From Variovorax beijingensis (GTDB lineage: Bacteria; Pseudomonadota; Gammaproteobacteria; Burkholderiales; Burkholderiaceae_C), in the NCBI RefSeq assembly GCF_003951285.1, contig NZ_RXFQ01000019.1, forward strand, positions 58,616 to 122,615: a stretch of DNA of 64,000 nucleotides, in the 5' to 3' direction. The number at the start of each line of letters is the position of its first letter. The first letter of the stretch is position 1. Under the pieces are notes generated by a model, which made no database searches, was not told the DNA's origin, and saw only the letters and a list, made by a program, of their open reading frames with translations. Below, in pieces: positions 33,614-41,561 of this stretch. Position numbers and translations under genes: made by a program.

Positions 33614-35776
33614 GTGCAACGCTATTTTTTACGGAAAGCTTCAGCACGTCGGCCGGCGGCACATCGACTGGCCATCTACGTGCTGGGCGCAACAAGCTGC
33701 GGCCTCCTGGCACCCGCATCCGCGCAGGAAAAGACGCCTCGTCTCGAAGATCTGGTCCGCAGCGAAGTCGTCGTCGTGGCCGGACCGGCCGTGTTCGCAG
33801 GCGTAGTCACCGCGCCGGGCAAGGTCGCAACCCTTTGCCATCGCCTGGCGGGTGCTGCTTCCTACGAGGTGCAGGCCATCGATGGGCCTCGTTATCCAGC
33901 ACGCCTTGTCGCTTCGGACCAGGACCGCGACGTGTGCATCCTGCAAGCCGACAACTTGCCCGCGCGCGCCGCGGACATTGCCAACGCACAAAGCTCGGAC
34001 CAGACGAGGGTGGCGCGCGTGCTGATCAACAAGGATGGCCATTACCGCTTCGGTGACCTGCAGGTCGCCTACCAGGGAAGGGTCGTGGATGGGATTTACC
34101 TCGAACTCAAGCCTCCGATTCTCTCGAGCGAATCGTTCGTCGTGCGCGACGGGGCCGGTGTCTACGATTGGCAGGGCCGCTTGGTCGGCATGGCTTCGGT
34201 GGACACGTCGGGGCCGTCCTCGCTGACCATGGCGCTGCCGGTGGAGTGGATCGCGCACGTCGATGCAAGGATGCCCCCGCCCGAACTGCCGCTGACGGCC
34301 ACTGCCTGGATGAACCAGGCGCGCGCGCTCGAAGCCCGCGGCAACAGGGACGGCCTCTTGCGGAACAACCTGCGCTGGACCGAAGACCGTCCGCAAAGTG
34401 CCTGGGCCTGGAACAACCTGGGCAACGCATACATGTTCAGCAGGGAAGCGGACAAGCTCCCCCGGGGCATGGCGGCGTACCAGCGCGCGGTGGAGCTCGA
34501 TCCACGGCTGGCAGCGGCATGGAGCAACCTCGGTAACGCCTATGTGGAAACCCGCGACGTCCCGCGCGCGATCGATGCCTACCGCAATGCCACCCGCATC
34601 GATCCCGCCTACAGCCTCGCATGGAAGAACCTGGCCAACCTGTACATCAAGACAGACCAGCGTTCGGAGGCCATCTCCACGCTGAAGCTGGCCGCCAGCG
34701 CCGGCAAGGGCCAAAGCCGGGCACAGGCGCTCAATGACCTTGCACTGATGCAGACCGATCCGCGGGAGGCCGCGGAAACGCTTCGCCAGGCAGTGGCCGA
34801 AACGCCCGGCGATCCGCTCCTCTGGAACAGCCTGGGTGCCACATGGCAGAAAGCCGGCGATCTGGACAAGGCGATCCGGGCCTATGAAGTGGCCGTGCAG
34901 GCGGGGCCGCGCTTTCTTGCTCCGTGGGTCAATCTGGGCAATGCCTATGCGCATGCGAGGCAGCCGGCGCCGGCCTTGCAGGCATTCCGCATGGCAACGG
35001 CCATCGACCCCAAGTATGGATTGGCGTGGAAGTGGCAGGGCGTTCTGCTTGCCGGGCATGAACGGGACTACAAGCGCGCCATCGCCGCATTCATCGAGGC
35101 GTCGAAGAATGGCGAGAACGGCGCGGACCTTTGGAGCGAGCTCGGTGCGTCCTACCAGCAGGACGGGCAGTTGGACAAGGCGCAAGAAGCCTACGGCAAG
35201 GCCATCGAACGCGAGCCGAAGGCAGCGCTTCACCGCGCGCGCCTGAGTTGGCTCTATCTCGCACAGAGGCGATTGGCCGATGCCTCGCAAGCTGCGGAGG
35301 AGGCGGTCAGGCTGGGTCCGCTCGAAGCCATACCCTGGGATACCTTGGGCTCCGTGAGGACTCACCAGGGCCAGTGGCCACAGGCTGTTGCAGCGCACCG
35401 AAGGGCGACCGAGCTCGACCCCAGGATGACCAGCGCGTGGATCAACCTAGGGACCGCCCTGAACGAAGCCGGGCAGTTCGCAGAAGCCAAGGAAGCCTCG
35501 ACGCAGGCCTTGCGCCTTGAGCCGGGCAACCGTGCGGCACAGACCACGCTCGGCGTGTCCTATATCCGCAGCAAGGAATTTGCCCCCGCAGTGGACCTGT
35601 TCGAGAAGCTGAACCGCGAGAACCCCAACGATGCGCTGGTCCTGGCCAACCTGACGTCGGTCTATCGGCGCACCGGAAAAACGGAGGAAGCGCTGAACGC
35701 GCACGCCCGCTTGCAGAAGCTGGACGTCGGACTCGCTCAACGCGTCTATGACCTGGAACTCAAGGCGCTGCCATGA
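33614..35776 (+). CDS. Secreted TPR protein with degenerate trypsin-like domain
   Basis: A GTG at 33614, preceded by GGGAG, gives 720 residues with a signal peptide cleaved near ASAQ (residue 38). Residues about 45-215 follow the trypsin-like fold. The His (H76 in TLCHRLAGA) and Asp (D106 in DRDVCIL) of the triad are kept, but the Ser position reads RDGAGVYD, with Ala181, so it is probably a pseudoprotease. Residues 230-715 are about 13 TPR repeats (for example AWSNLGNAYVETRDVPRAID). It is 55 bp before gspG and in the same direction, so it probably belongs to the secretion cluster as a periplasmic scaffold or assembly factor. Confidence 0.8.
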   Translation: MQRYFLRKASARRPAAHRLAIYVLGATSCGLLAPASAQEKTPRLEDLVRSEVVVVAGPAVFAGVVTAPGKVATLCHRLAGAASYEVQAIDGPRYPARLVASDQDRDVCILQADNLPARAADIANAQSSDQTRVARVLINKDGHYRFGDLQVAYQGRVVDGIYLELKPPILSSESFVVRDGAGVYDWQGRLVGMASVDTSGPSSLTMALPVEWIAHVDARMPPPELPLTATAWMNQARALEARGNRDGLLRNNLRWTEDRPQSAWAWNNLGNAYMFSREADKLPRGMAAYQRAVELDPRLAAAWSNLGNAYVETRDVPRAIDAYRNATRIDPAYSLAWKNLANLYIKTDQRSEAISTLKLAASAGKGQSRAQALNDLALMQTDPREAAETLRQAVAETPGDPLLWNSLGATWQKAGDLDKAIRAYEVAVQAGPRFLAPWVNLGNAYAHARQPAPALQAFRMATAIDPKYGLAWKWQGVLLAGHERDYKRAIAAFIEASKNGENGADLWSELGASYQQDGQLDKAQEAYGKAIEREPKAALHRARLSWLYLAQRRLADASQAAEEAVRLGPLEAIPWDTLGSVRTHQGQWPQAVAAHRRATELDPRMTSAWINLGTALNEAGQFAEAKEASTQALRLEPGNRAAQTTLGVSYIRSKEFAPAVDLFEKLNRENPNDALVLANLTSVYRRTGKTEEALNAHARLQKLDVGLAQRVYDLELKALP

Positions 35777-35831
35777 CAAAGCCGTTTTGGACAACCTTGA
35801 CTTTTAACTCAGACCTTTCGGCTCCCGCTCT

Positions 35832-36263
35832 ATGAACAATTGCAGGTGGAGAAAACGCCGAAGCCGAGGTTTCACCTTGCTGGAACTCCTCGTCGTGCTG
35901 GTCATCATCGGCCTTCTCGTCGGCATCGTCGGCCCGCGCCTCTTCGGCAACGTCAGCAAATCTGAAATCACCACAGCCAGGGCCCAGATCGACGTCTTGA
36001 GCAAGGCACTGGATCAGTTCCGGCTGGACGTGGGGCGCTATCCCAGCAGCCAGGAAGGATTGGCGGTCTTGTTTGCGCCGGTTCCTGGCGAGGTCCGTTG
36101 GCGCGGCCCCTACCTCCGCAAAGACGTTCCCTCGGATCCCTGGGGCCAGCCCTACCAATACAAGTACCCCGGCAACAAGCAGACCGACGACTTCGACCTC
36201 TACTCCTTCGGCCCGGACAAGGCCCCCGGCGGCAGCGGCGACAACGCGGACATCGGGCGCTGA
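35832..36263 (+). CDS. gspG: Type II secretion major pseudopilin
   Basis: The 143-residue protein has a prepilin leader RRSRG followed by FTLLELLVVLVIIGLL, with cleavage after Gly13 and Glu at mature position 5. The C-terminal half carries the GspG hallmarks RYPSSQEGLAVL, GPYLRKDVPSDPWG, and DLYSFGPDKAPGGSGDNADI, whose acidic residues bind calcium in known GspG. It is the main building block of the periplasmic pseudopilus. No prepilin peptidase gene lies in the cluster, so processing must be done from elsewhere. Confidence 0.93.
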   Translation: MNNCRWRKRRSRGFTLLELLVVLVIIGLLVGIVGPRLFGNVSKSEITTARAQIDVLSKALDQFRLDVGRYPSSQEGLAVLFAPVPGEVRWRGPYLRKDVPSDPWGQPYQYKYPGNKQTDDFDLYSFGPDKAPGGSGDNADIGR

Positions 36264-36278
36264 GGCGGCAGGCATTGC

Positions 36279-37478
36279 ATGGCAACCTTCAAGGTGCGCG
36301 GACTGACCGCCCAGGGCGAATTGCAGCTGCGCCTGGTCACGGCCGGCAGCCGCATCGAGGCCGAGCAATCGGCCCGCCAGGGCGGCTTGATGCGTGTGCT
36401 CGACGTACAGGGGGAAGGCTTCCGCTTGTCGTTGGCCTCGCAGAGAAGCGGCTTTGATCTTTCCCTGTTCGCCCATGAACTTGTCGCCCTGCTGGGGGCC
36501 GGCCTGTCGCTGATCGAAACCCTGGAGACCCTGGCGGAGCGCCAGGAGCATGCGGCGGCACGCGCCGGCTCGGTGCTGAACGACCTGGTGCGCCACATGC
36601 AGGAAGGGCAGTCCTTCTCGAGCGCACTCAAGAGCTTTCCGGCCATCTTTCCTGAGCTCTTCATTGCCTCCATTGCGGCCAGCGAGCACACCGGCGAGAT
36701 GGTGCCGGCCTTGCAGCGCTATCTGCGCTACCACGAGCAGCTGGGCATCATCCGGCAGAAGATCATCAGCGCCTCGCTCTATCCGGCCATGCTCTGCGCA
36801 GTGGGCTCGGCCGTCGCCCTGTTCCTGCTGTGCTTTCTGGTGCCGCGCTTCAGCCACGTTTATGAAGGCATGGAGGACAAGCTTCCGCTGGCCTCGCGCT
36901 GGCTCATGCATTGGGGCACTTTTGCCAGCGAGCACTGGGTGCTGATCGCCGGGCTCCTCATCGCCCTGGCCGTTGCCTTGCCCATCATGCTGGCCCGCCC
37001 AGGCGCGCGCGCCTGGATGGGCGCGGCCCTGCAGAGCAACCGATGGCTCGGCGGGCGCATCAAGCTGATGCAGCTGTCGCGTTTCTACCGTTCGCTCGGC
37101 CTCTTGCTGGGCGGCGGCATCCCCGTGATCAAGGCCATGCACATGGCGCAGGGGCTGTTGCCGTTGCGGCTGCAAGCTGCGGCCCTGTCCGCCACGCTGG
37201 AAGTCACCCAGGGCCGCAGCCTCAGCGACAGCCTTCACACGGTGGCGTTGACCACACCGGTTGCGCTGCGCTTGCTTCGAGCGGGAGAGCGCAATGGCCA
37301 GATGGCTGAAATGCTCGAACAGGCCGCCGCCTTTCACGACAAGGAAATCGCGCACTGGATCGATCGCTTCGCGCGCCTTTTCGAACCCGTGCTGATGCTT
37401 GTCATCGGGCTGGCGATCGGCGGCATCGTGATCCTGCTGTACCTGCCGATCTTCGAACTGGCGGGGAGCCTGGGATGA
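36279..37478 (+). CDS. gspF: Type II secretion/type IV pilus inner-membrane platform protein
   Basis: The 399-residue protein has two T2SSF repeats (about 65-190 and 265-390) and three membrane helices, with LFAHELVALLGAGLSLIETL and FYRSLGLLLGGGIPVIKAM as the paired starts. It anchors the assembly ATPase at the inner membrane. The stop overlaps the gspE start (ATGA). Confidence 0.93.
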   Translation: MATFKVRGLTAQGELQLRLVTAGSRIEAEQSARQGGLMRVLDVQGEGFRLSLASQRSGFDLSLFAHELVALLGAGLSLIETLETLAERQEHAAARAGSVLNDLVRHMQEGQSFSSALKSFPAIFPELFIASIAASEHTGEMVPALQRYLRYHEQLGIIRQKIISASLYPAMLCAVGSAVALFLLCFLVPRFSHVYEGMEDKLPLASRWLMHWGTFASEHWVLIAGLLIALAVALPIMLARPGARAWMGAALQSNRWLGGRIKLMQLSRFYRSLGLLLGGGIPVIKAMHMAQGLLPLRLQAAALSATLEVTQGRSLSDSLHTVALTTPVALRLLRAGERNGQMAEMLEQAAAFHDKEIAHWIDRFARLFEPVLMLVIGLAIGGIVILLYLPIFELAGSLG

Positions 37479-39172
37479 ACGCCATCGTCCAACCCCCGGC
37501 CGACTGGCTGACGCCAACCCTGCTGAATGATGCCGCGGCCGCGGCATCGGCCGAAGGAGAGTCCGTGCTGGTGTCGCTCCAGCGCTTGAGCTCGCGTTCC
37601 CCGGAAGAGGTACTGGATGCCGTGGGGCGCCATGCCGGCCTGCCGGTGGTTTCGCTGCCAGAGCTGGAGGCGATGACACCGGATTTCTCGCTGGTGAGCT
37701 ACGGGGAGTGCCTGGAGCGCGAATGCCTCCAGATGACCGATGCGCAGGGCGTGCGCCACTTCGTGAGCGGGAACCCGCTCGACAGTGCGCTCTACACCTG
37801 GGCCACGCACCGGATCCCGGGTTACTTCCGGCTCGCGTTCTCCCACCCGCTCGAGCTCAAGGCCATGCTGTCGCGCCTGGAGGCGCACCAGCAGGCGATC
37901 TCCCAGGTCATTCGCCTCGAGCAAGGCGCCATCTCCCGAGGGAACGGGGCCGAGAGCGAAGAGATTTCGCTGCGCTCGATTGCCCGCGACGAAAGCCAGG
38001 TGGTCCGGCTCGTCAACTCGACGCTCTACGACGCGCACAAGAGCGGCGCCAGCGACATCCACTTCGAGAACACGCCGCTGGGCTTGGTCATCAAGTACCG
38101 CATCGACGGCGTGCTGGGCGCAGCGCGGCAGCTGCCCGACGTCAGCCTGGCCGAGCAGGTGATCTCCCGCCTGAAGGTGATGGCGGAGCTCGACATCGGC
38201 GAGAAACGCATTCCCCAGGATGGCCGCTTCGCCGTGAACATTGCCGGACGTGAGATCGATTTCCGTGTGTCGGTGATGCCCGGCCTCTTCGGCGAAGACG
38301 CCGTGCTGCGGATTCTCGACAAGCAATCGCTGACCGCCGAGCTGGCGCAGCTGAGCCTCGATCTGCTGGGCATCGAAGCCAGCGCGCAGCAGACCATTCG
38401 CAGGCTGGCGAGCCAGCCCTACGGCATGTTGCTGGTCACGGGCCCCACCGGCTCGGGCAAGACCACGACGCTCTACGCCACGCTCAGCGAAATCAACCAC
38501 GGCGACGACAAGATCATCACGATCGAGGACCCGGTGGAGTACCAGTTGCCGGGCGTGCTCCAGATCCCGGTCAACGAGCGCAAGGGGCTCACCTTCGCCA
38601 AGGGCTTGCGCTCGATCTTGCGTCATGACCCCGACCGCATCCTCGTGGGCGAGATCCGCGACCGGGAAACCGCCGAGATCGCGGTGCAGGCGGCGCTCAC
38701 GGGGCACCTGGTCTTCACGACCGTGCATGCCAACAACGTCTTCGACGTGCTGAGCCGCTTCCGGCACATGGGTGTCGACGCCTACAGCTTCGTCACAGCA
38801 TTGAACGGTGTCGTTGCGCAGCGGCTGGTGCGCCTGAATTGCTCGCACTGCCTCGAAGCCTATGAGCCCGGCGACGAGTTGCTGCAGGCGTCCGGCATCG
38901 CGCGCCAGGTGCTTGCGGGGCATCTGCTGCAACGGGGCAGGGGCTGCGCCCATTGCCGCGGCACTGGCTACAAGGGGCGCCGTGCCTTGACCGAGGTTCT
39001 GGTACTGAACGACGAACTGAGGGAACTGATCCTTCAGCAGGCACCTATCGCCCGCCTCAAGGAGGTGGCACGGGTCCACGGAATGGCCTCGATGCGGCAG
39101 GAGGCACTGGAGGCCGTCAAGCAGGGGCAGACCACCTTGCAGGAGATCAATCGTGTCACGTTCGTGGAGTAG
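37475..39172 (+). CDS. gspE: Type II secretion assembly ATPase
   Basis: The 565-residue protein has an N-terminal GspE/MshE-type domain, then the ATPase core with Walker A GPTGSGKT (323-330), an Asp box (ITIEDPVEYQLPG), a Walker-B-like stretch (DRILVGEIRDRETAEIA) and a His box (GHLVFTTVHANN). A four-cysteine zinc motif (CSHC, then CAHC) lies near 450-495, as in secretion and assembly ATPases and unlike PilT retraction ATPases. It powers pseudopilus assembly. Confidence 0.94.
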   Translation: MNAIVQPPADWLTPTLLNDAAAAASAEGESVLVSLQRLSSRSPEEVLDAVGRHAGLPVVSLPELEAMTPDFSLVSYGECLERECLQMTDAQGVRHFVSGNPLDSALYTWATHRIPGYFRLAFSHPLELKAMLSRLEAHQQAISQVIRLEQGAISRGNGAESEEISLRSIARDESQVVRLVNSTLYDAHKSGASDIHFENTPLGLVIKYRIDGVLGAARQLPDVSLAEQVISRLKVMAELDIGEKRIPQDGRFAVNIAGREIDFRVSVMPGLFGEDAVLRILDKQSLTAELAQLSLDLLGIEASAQQTIRRLASQPYGMLLVTGPTGSGKTTTLYATLSEINHGDDKIITIEDPVEYQLPGVLQIPVNERKGLTFAKGLRSILRHDPDRILVGEIRDRETAEIAVQAALTGHLVFTTVHANNVFDVLSRFRHMGVDAYSFVTALNGVVAQRLVRLNCSHCLEAYEPGDELLQASGIARQVLAGHLLQRGRGCAHCRGTGYKGRRALTEVLVLNDELRELILQQAPIARLKEVARVHGMASMRQEALEAVKQGQTTLQEINRVTFVE

Positions 39173-39941
39173 TGCGTGGAGCGCTCGCCGCCGGTACAGG
39201 GTGCATCTGGCCGCCGACGCGCTGATGGCCTGCGAGGTTCAGGTACAGCGCGGCACGCGCCGTGTCGTCCGCAAGGAACGGTTCGCCTTTGCCGCCGGTG
39301 AGCGGGCAGCCGCCCTGCAGTCGCTACGTGAATGGATGGGCGCGGGCGGATGGCGCGCGTCGCAGGAATGGGTGCTGGGGGTATCCGACGCCCGCTACCT
39401 GCTTCTCCAATGGACGCCCGACCTGGCCGACAGGAAGCTGCGGGAGGCATTTGCCGCGGCCCTGTTCGAGCAGCAGTTCAAGCAAGACCCTGGCGCCTAC
39501 GCCATGCGCTTCGCCAAGAGCGCTTATGGCCGCGCGCAGCTGGTCGCGTTCGTTTCCAACGAGCTGCTCGCAGAGCTCGCGGTGCATGCGCAAACGTCGG
39601 CGATCCGTCTGGCAAGCGTGGCTCCCAGCGTTTCGGCGGTCTGGGACCGATTCCGTTCCGTGCTCGAGAAGGAAAGCGGCGCACTGTGCGTGATCGACGG
39701 CGACCGGCAAGTCGTGCTTCATCACGCGCAAGGCGATGTAGAGGCAGTGGCACTGCGGCCCTTCGATGCAGCGCGCATCGAGGCGGTGCCCGCGATGCGC
39801 GCAGGCGAGGACCGGTGGCGGCTTTTCTCGTCCACCTCGATGCGGGGCGGCGCGGGCGGCGGCCTTTCGCTTGCAGATGGCGAGGGTTTCCTCACAGCCC
39901 GGGACACGGCCTACGCCTTTGCCCTGTGCGGGGTGTTCTGA
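39153..39941 (+). CDS. GspL/PilM-like cytoplasmic platform protein
   Basis: A GTG at 39153, preceded by AGGAG and overlapping the gspE end by 20 bp, gives 262 residues. The sequence is weakly conserved but follows the actin-like PilM/GspL/MshI plan, with LGVSDARYLLLQWTPDLADR and later GALCVIDGDRQVVLHH. It has no membrane helix; the next gene supplies one. Assignment rests mainly on gene order: E - L/M - N - M/O - C/P - D. Confidence 0.7.
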   Translation: MSRSWSSAWSARRRYRVHLAADALMACEVQVQRGTRRVVRKERFAFAAGERAAALQSLREWMGAGGWRASQEWVLGVSDARYLLLQWTPDLADRKLREAFAAALFEQQFKQDPGAYAMRFAKSAYGRAQLVAFVSNELLAELAVHAQTSAIRLASVAPSVSAVWDRFRSVLEKESGALCVIDGDRQVVLHHAQGDVEAVALRPFDAARIEAVPAMRAGEDRWRLFSSTSMRGGAGGGLSLADGEGFLTARDTAYAFALCGVF

Positions 39942-40462
39942 TGGAGATGAAACTGGAATTCGCATCGAGGTCGCCTTGGCGAAAGACCACCGTGGTGCTT
40001 CTCGTGATCGGCGCGGCTTGCAGCGGCTATGCGCTGGCAACGCGCCATAAGCTGCTCGAACGCCGGGAGGCCCTCGTGGCGCAGTTCGACACACAGCAGC
40101 GAGCGAGCGATAGGACACGGCCGGTGCGACAGTCACCGGTCCGCAGAGAAGCCGTGGACGAGACGGAGCGATTGGTGTCCGGCCTGCAGCGCCCGTGGGA
40201 GCCGATGCTGAATGCGCTGCAAGCCTCGGTGAGGGATGACGTGGTGGTCAACCGCGTGCAGCCGGAAACCGATGCGTTCCGGCTGCGCATATCCGGCCAG
40301 GCGGACAGCAGCCAGGCCTTCGTCGAGTTCGTGCAGCGCTTGCGCGGCGATGCCTCTTGGCGCGCCGTGGAGCCGTTGTCCGAGGCAAAGCAGGCGGACA
40401 ACGCGGTTCCCGGCGGCAAGCCGGTGGCGTTCCAACTGGCGGCCGAATGGAATCGGCCATGA
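39941..40462 (+). CDS. PilN/GspL-C-like inner-membrane protein
   Basis: The 173-residue protein has one N-terminal membrane helix (TTVVLLVIGAACSGYALAT), a short coiled region and a ferredoxin-like periplasmic domain (FRLRISGQADSSQAFVEFVQ). This is the PilN architecture. Both ends overlap the neighbours (TGATG at the start, ATGA at the end). Confidence 0.75.
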   Translation: MEMKLEFASRSPWRKTTVVLLVIGAACSGYALATRHKLLERREALVAQFDTQQRASDRTRPVRQSPVRREAVDETERLVSGLQRPWEPMLNALQASVRDDVVVNRVQPETDAFRLRISGQADSSQAFVEFVQRLRGDASWRAVEPLSEAKQADNAVPGGKPVAFQLAAEWNRP

Positions 40463-41052
40463 CCGTCCGCGGGATTCGCTTCGACGAGTTCATCGCGCGC
40501 TTGCGCTGGGGTGCGCGCCTCGCGTGGGAAGAAATCGCCTGGCCTGAATTCCTTGCGGTCGCCGTCCTGGTTCTGGGCGTTGGCGTCGAGTTCTGGGTGA
40601 ACAAGCCGTTGCGCCAGGAGCTGCGCGAACTCCGCGCTTACACGGCAATGGCAACGGTGGATTCCCCGGCGGAACTGGCGGTGGCTCCGGAGCGGGGAGG
40701 CGCAGACCTGGTCGCAGGGTTCATGGCCTTTCTCCCGGCGACGGAAATGCGGGAGCAGCAGATGCAGACGCTGCACAGCCTGGCAAGCGAAAGCGGTGTC
40801 GCGCTCTCCCGCGTGGAGTACGGACACGGCAGGCTGGAACATCTGCCCGGCCAGCGGATGACGATGCAGCTTTCCGTGTCCGCCGAGTACGGGCCATATC
40901 GGAAGTTTCTGCACAACCTGCTGCTCGGCATGCCCAACCTGGGCATCGATCGCGTGACGATGGAAAGAACGCCCGGGCCAGGGGACAGGCTCAACATCCG
41001 TCTGGAGACCAGTCTCTATTACCGAGTGGCGGACCCAGGGAGCGCGCGATGA
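40459..41052 (+). CDS. PilO/GspM-like inner-membrane protein
   Basis: With the ATG at 40459 (overlapping the previous stop) the product has 197 residues: one membrane helix (FLAVAVLVLGVGVEFWV), a coiled segment and a periplasmic domain. It probably pairs with the PilN-like protein to link the ATPase platform to the secretin. An ATG at 40447 is possible, but the coupled start is more natural. Confidence 0.75.
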   Translation: MTVRGIRFDEFIARLRWGARLAWEEIAWPEFLAVAVLVLGVGVEFWVNKPLRQELRELRAYTAMATVDSPAELAVAPERGGADLVAGFMAFLPATEMREQQMQTLHSLASESGVALSRVEYGHGRLEHLPGQRMTMQLSVSAEYGPYRKFLHNLLLGMPNLGIDRVTMERTPGPGDRLNIRLETSLYYRVADPGSAR

Positions 41053-41561
41053 AGGCGCTGTCTTTGTCCAAGCCGTTGCAGGCCGCCTTGCTGTTGACGG
41101 CCGCATTGACGGCGATTGCCTTGCTGAAACCCGACGCGCTGGACACTCCGGCCGCGCCCCCATCGCAGGTGCATGCCTCGCAGGATCGAACGAGCACCTC
41201 GCCAGGTTCAGGAGCACCCTGGATGCGCCCGGCGGGCGAGGAATGGCGGCCCTCGGACGCCGAACAGCGGCGTGCGGCCGAAGCGGCAGTCGCTGCGGCT
41301 GCTCCCGTGGTGCCTCTGGCGCCGCCCATACCGCCTCCAAAGCCCACGGCACCCGACCCCGGGCTGACCTACCTCGGCCGCATCGACCAGGACGGGCGCA
41401 GCTACGTCTTCCTGGGCAAAGGGGCTGATCCGCAGGTGGTCGAGATCGGCAGCCTGGTCGATCCGCAGTGGAGAGTCGAAAAGGCCAGCGCCACGCAGAT
41501 CGAGCTTCGCTACCTTCCCCTGAATGAGATTCGCATGATCCCTGTGACTGCGGCGCAATGA
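41049..41561 (+). CDS. GspC/PilP-like secretin-connecting protein
   Basis: The 170-residue protein has an N-terminal membrane helix (LQAALLLTAALTAIALL), a long Pro/Ala-rich linker and a small C-terminal beta domain, LTYLGRIDQDGRSYVFLGKG. This resembles the homology region of GspC, PilP and MshK proteins, which binds the secretin N0 domain. It overlaps both neighbours by ATGA. Confidence 0.75.
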   Translation: MKALSLSKPLQAALLLTAALTAIALLKPDALDTPAAPPSQVHASQDRTSTSPGSGAPWMRPAGEEWRPSDAEQRRAAEAAVAAAAPVVPLAPPIPPPKPTAPDPGLTYLGRIDQDGRSYVFLGKGADPQVVEIGSLVDPQWRVEKASATQIELRYLPLNEIRMIPVTAAQ

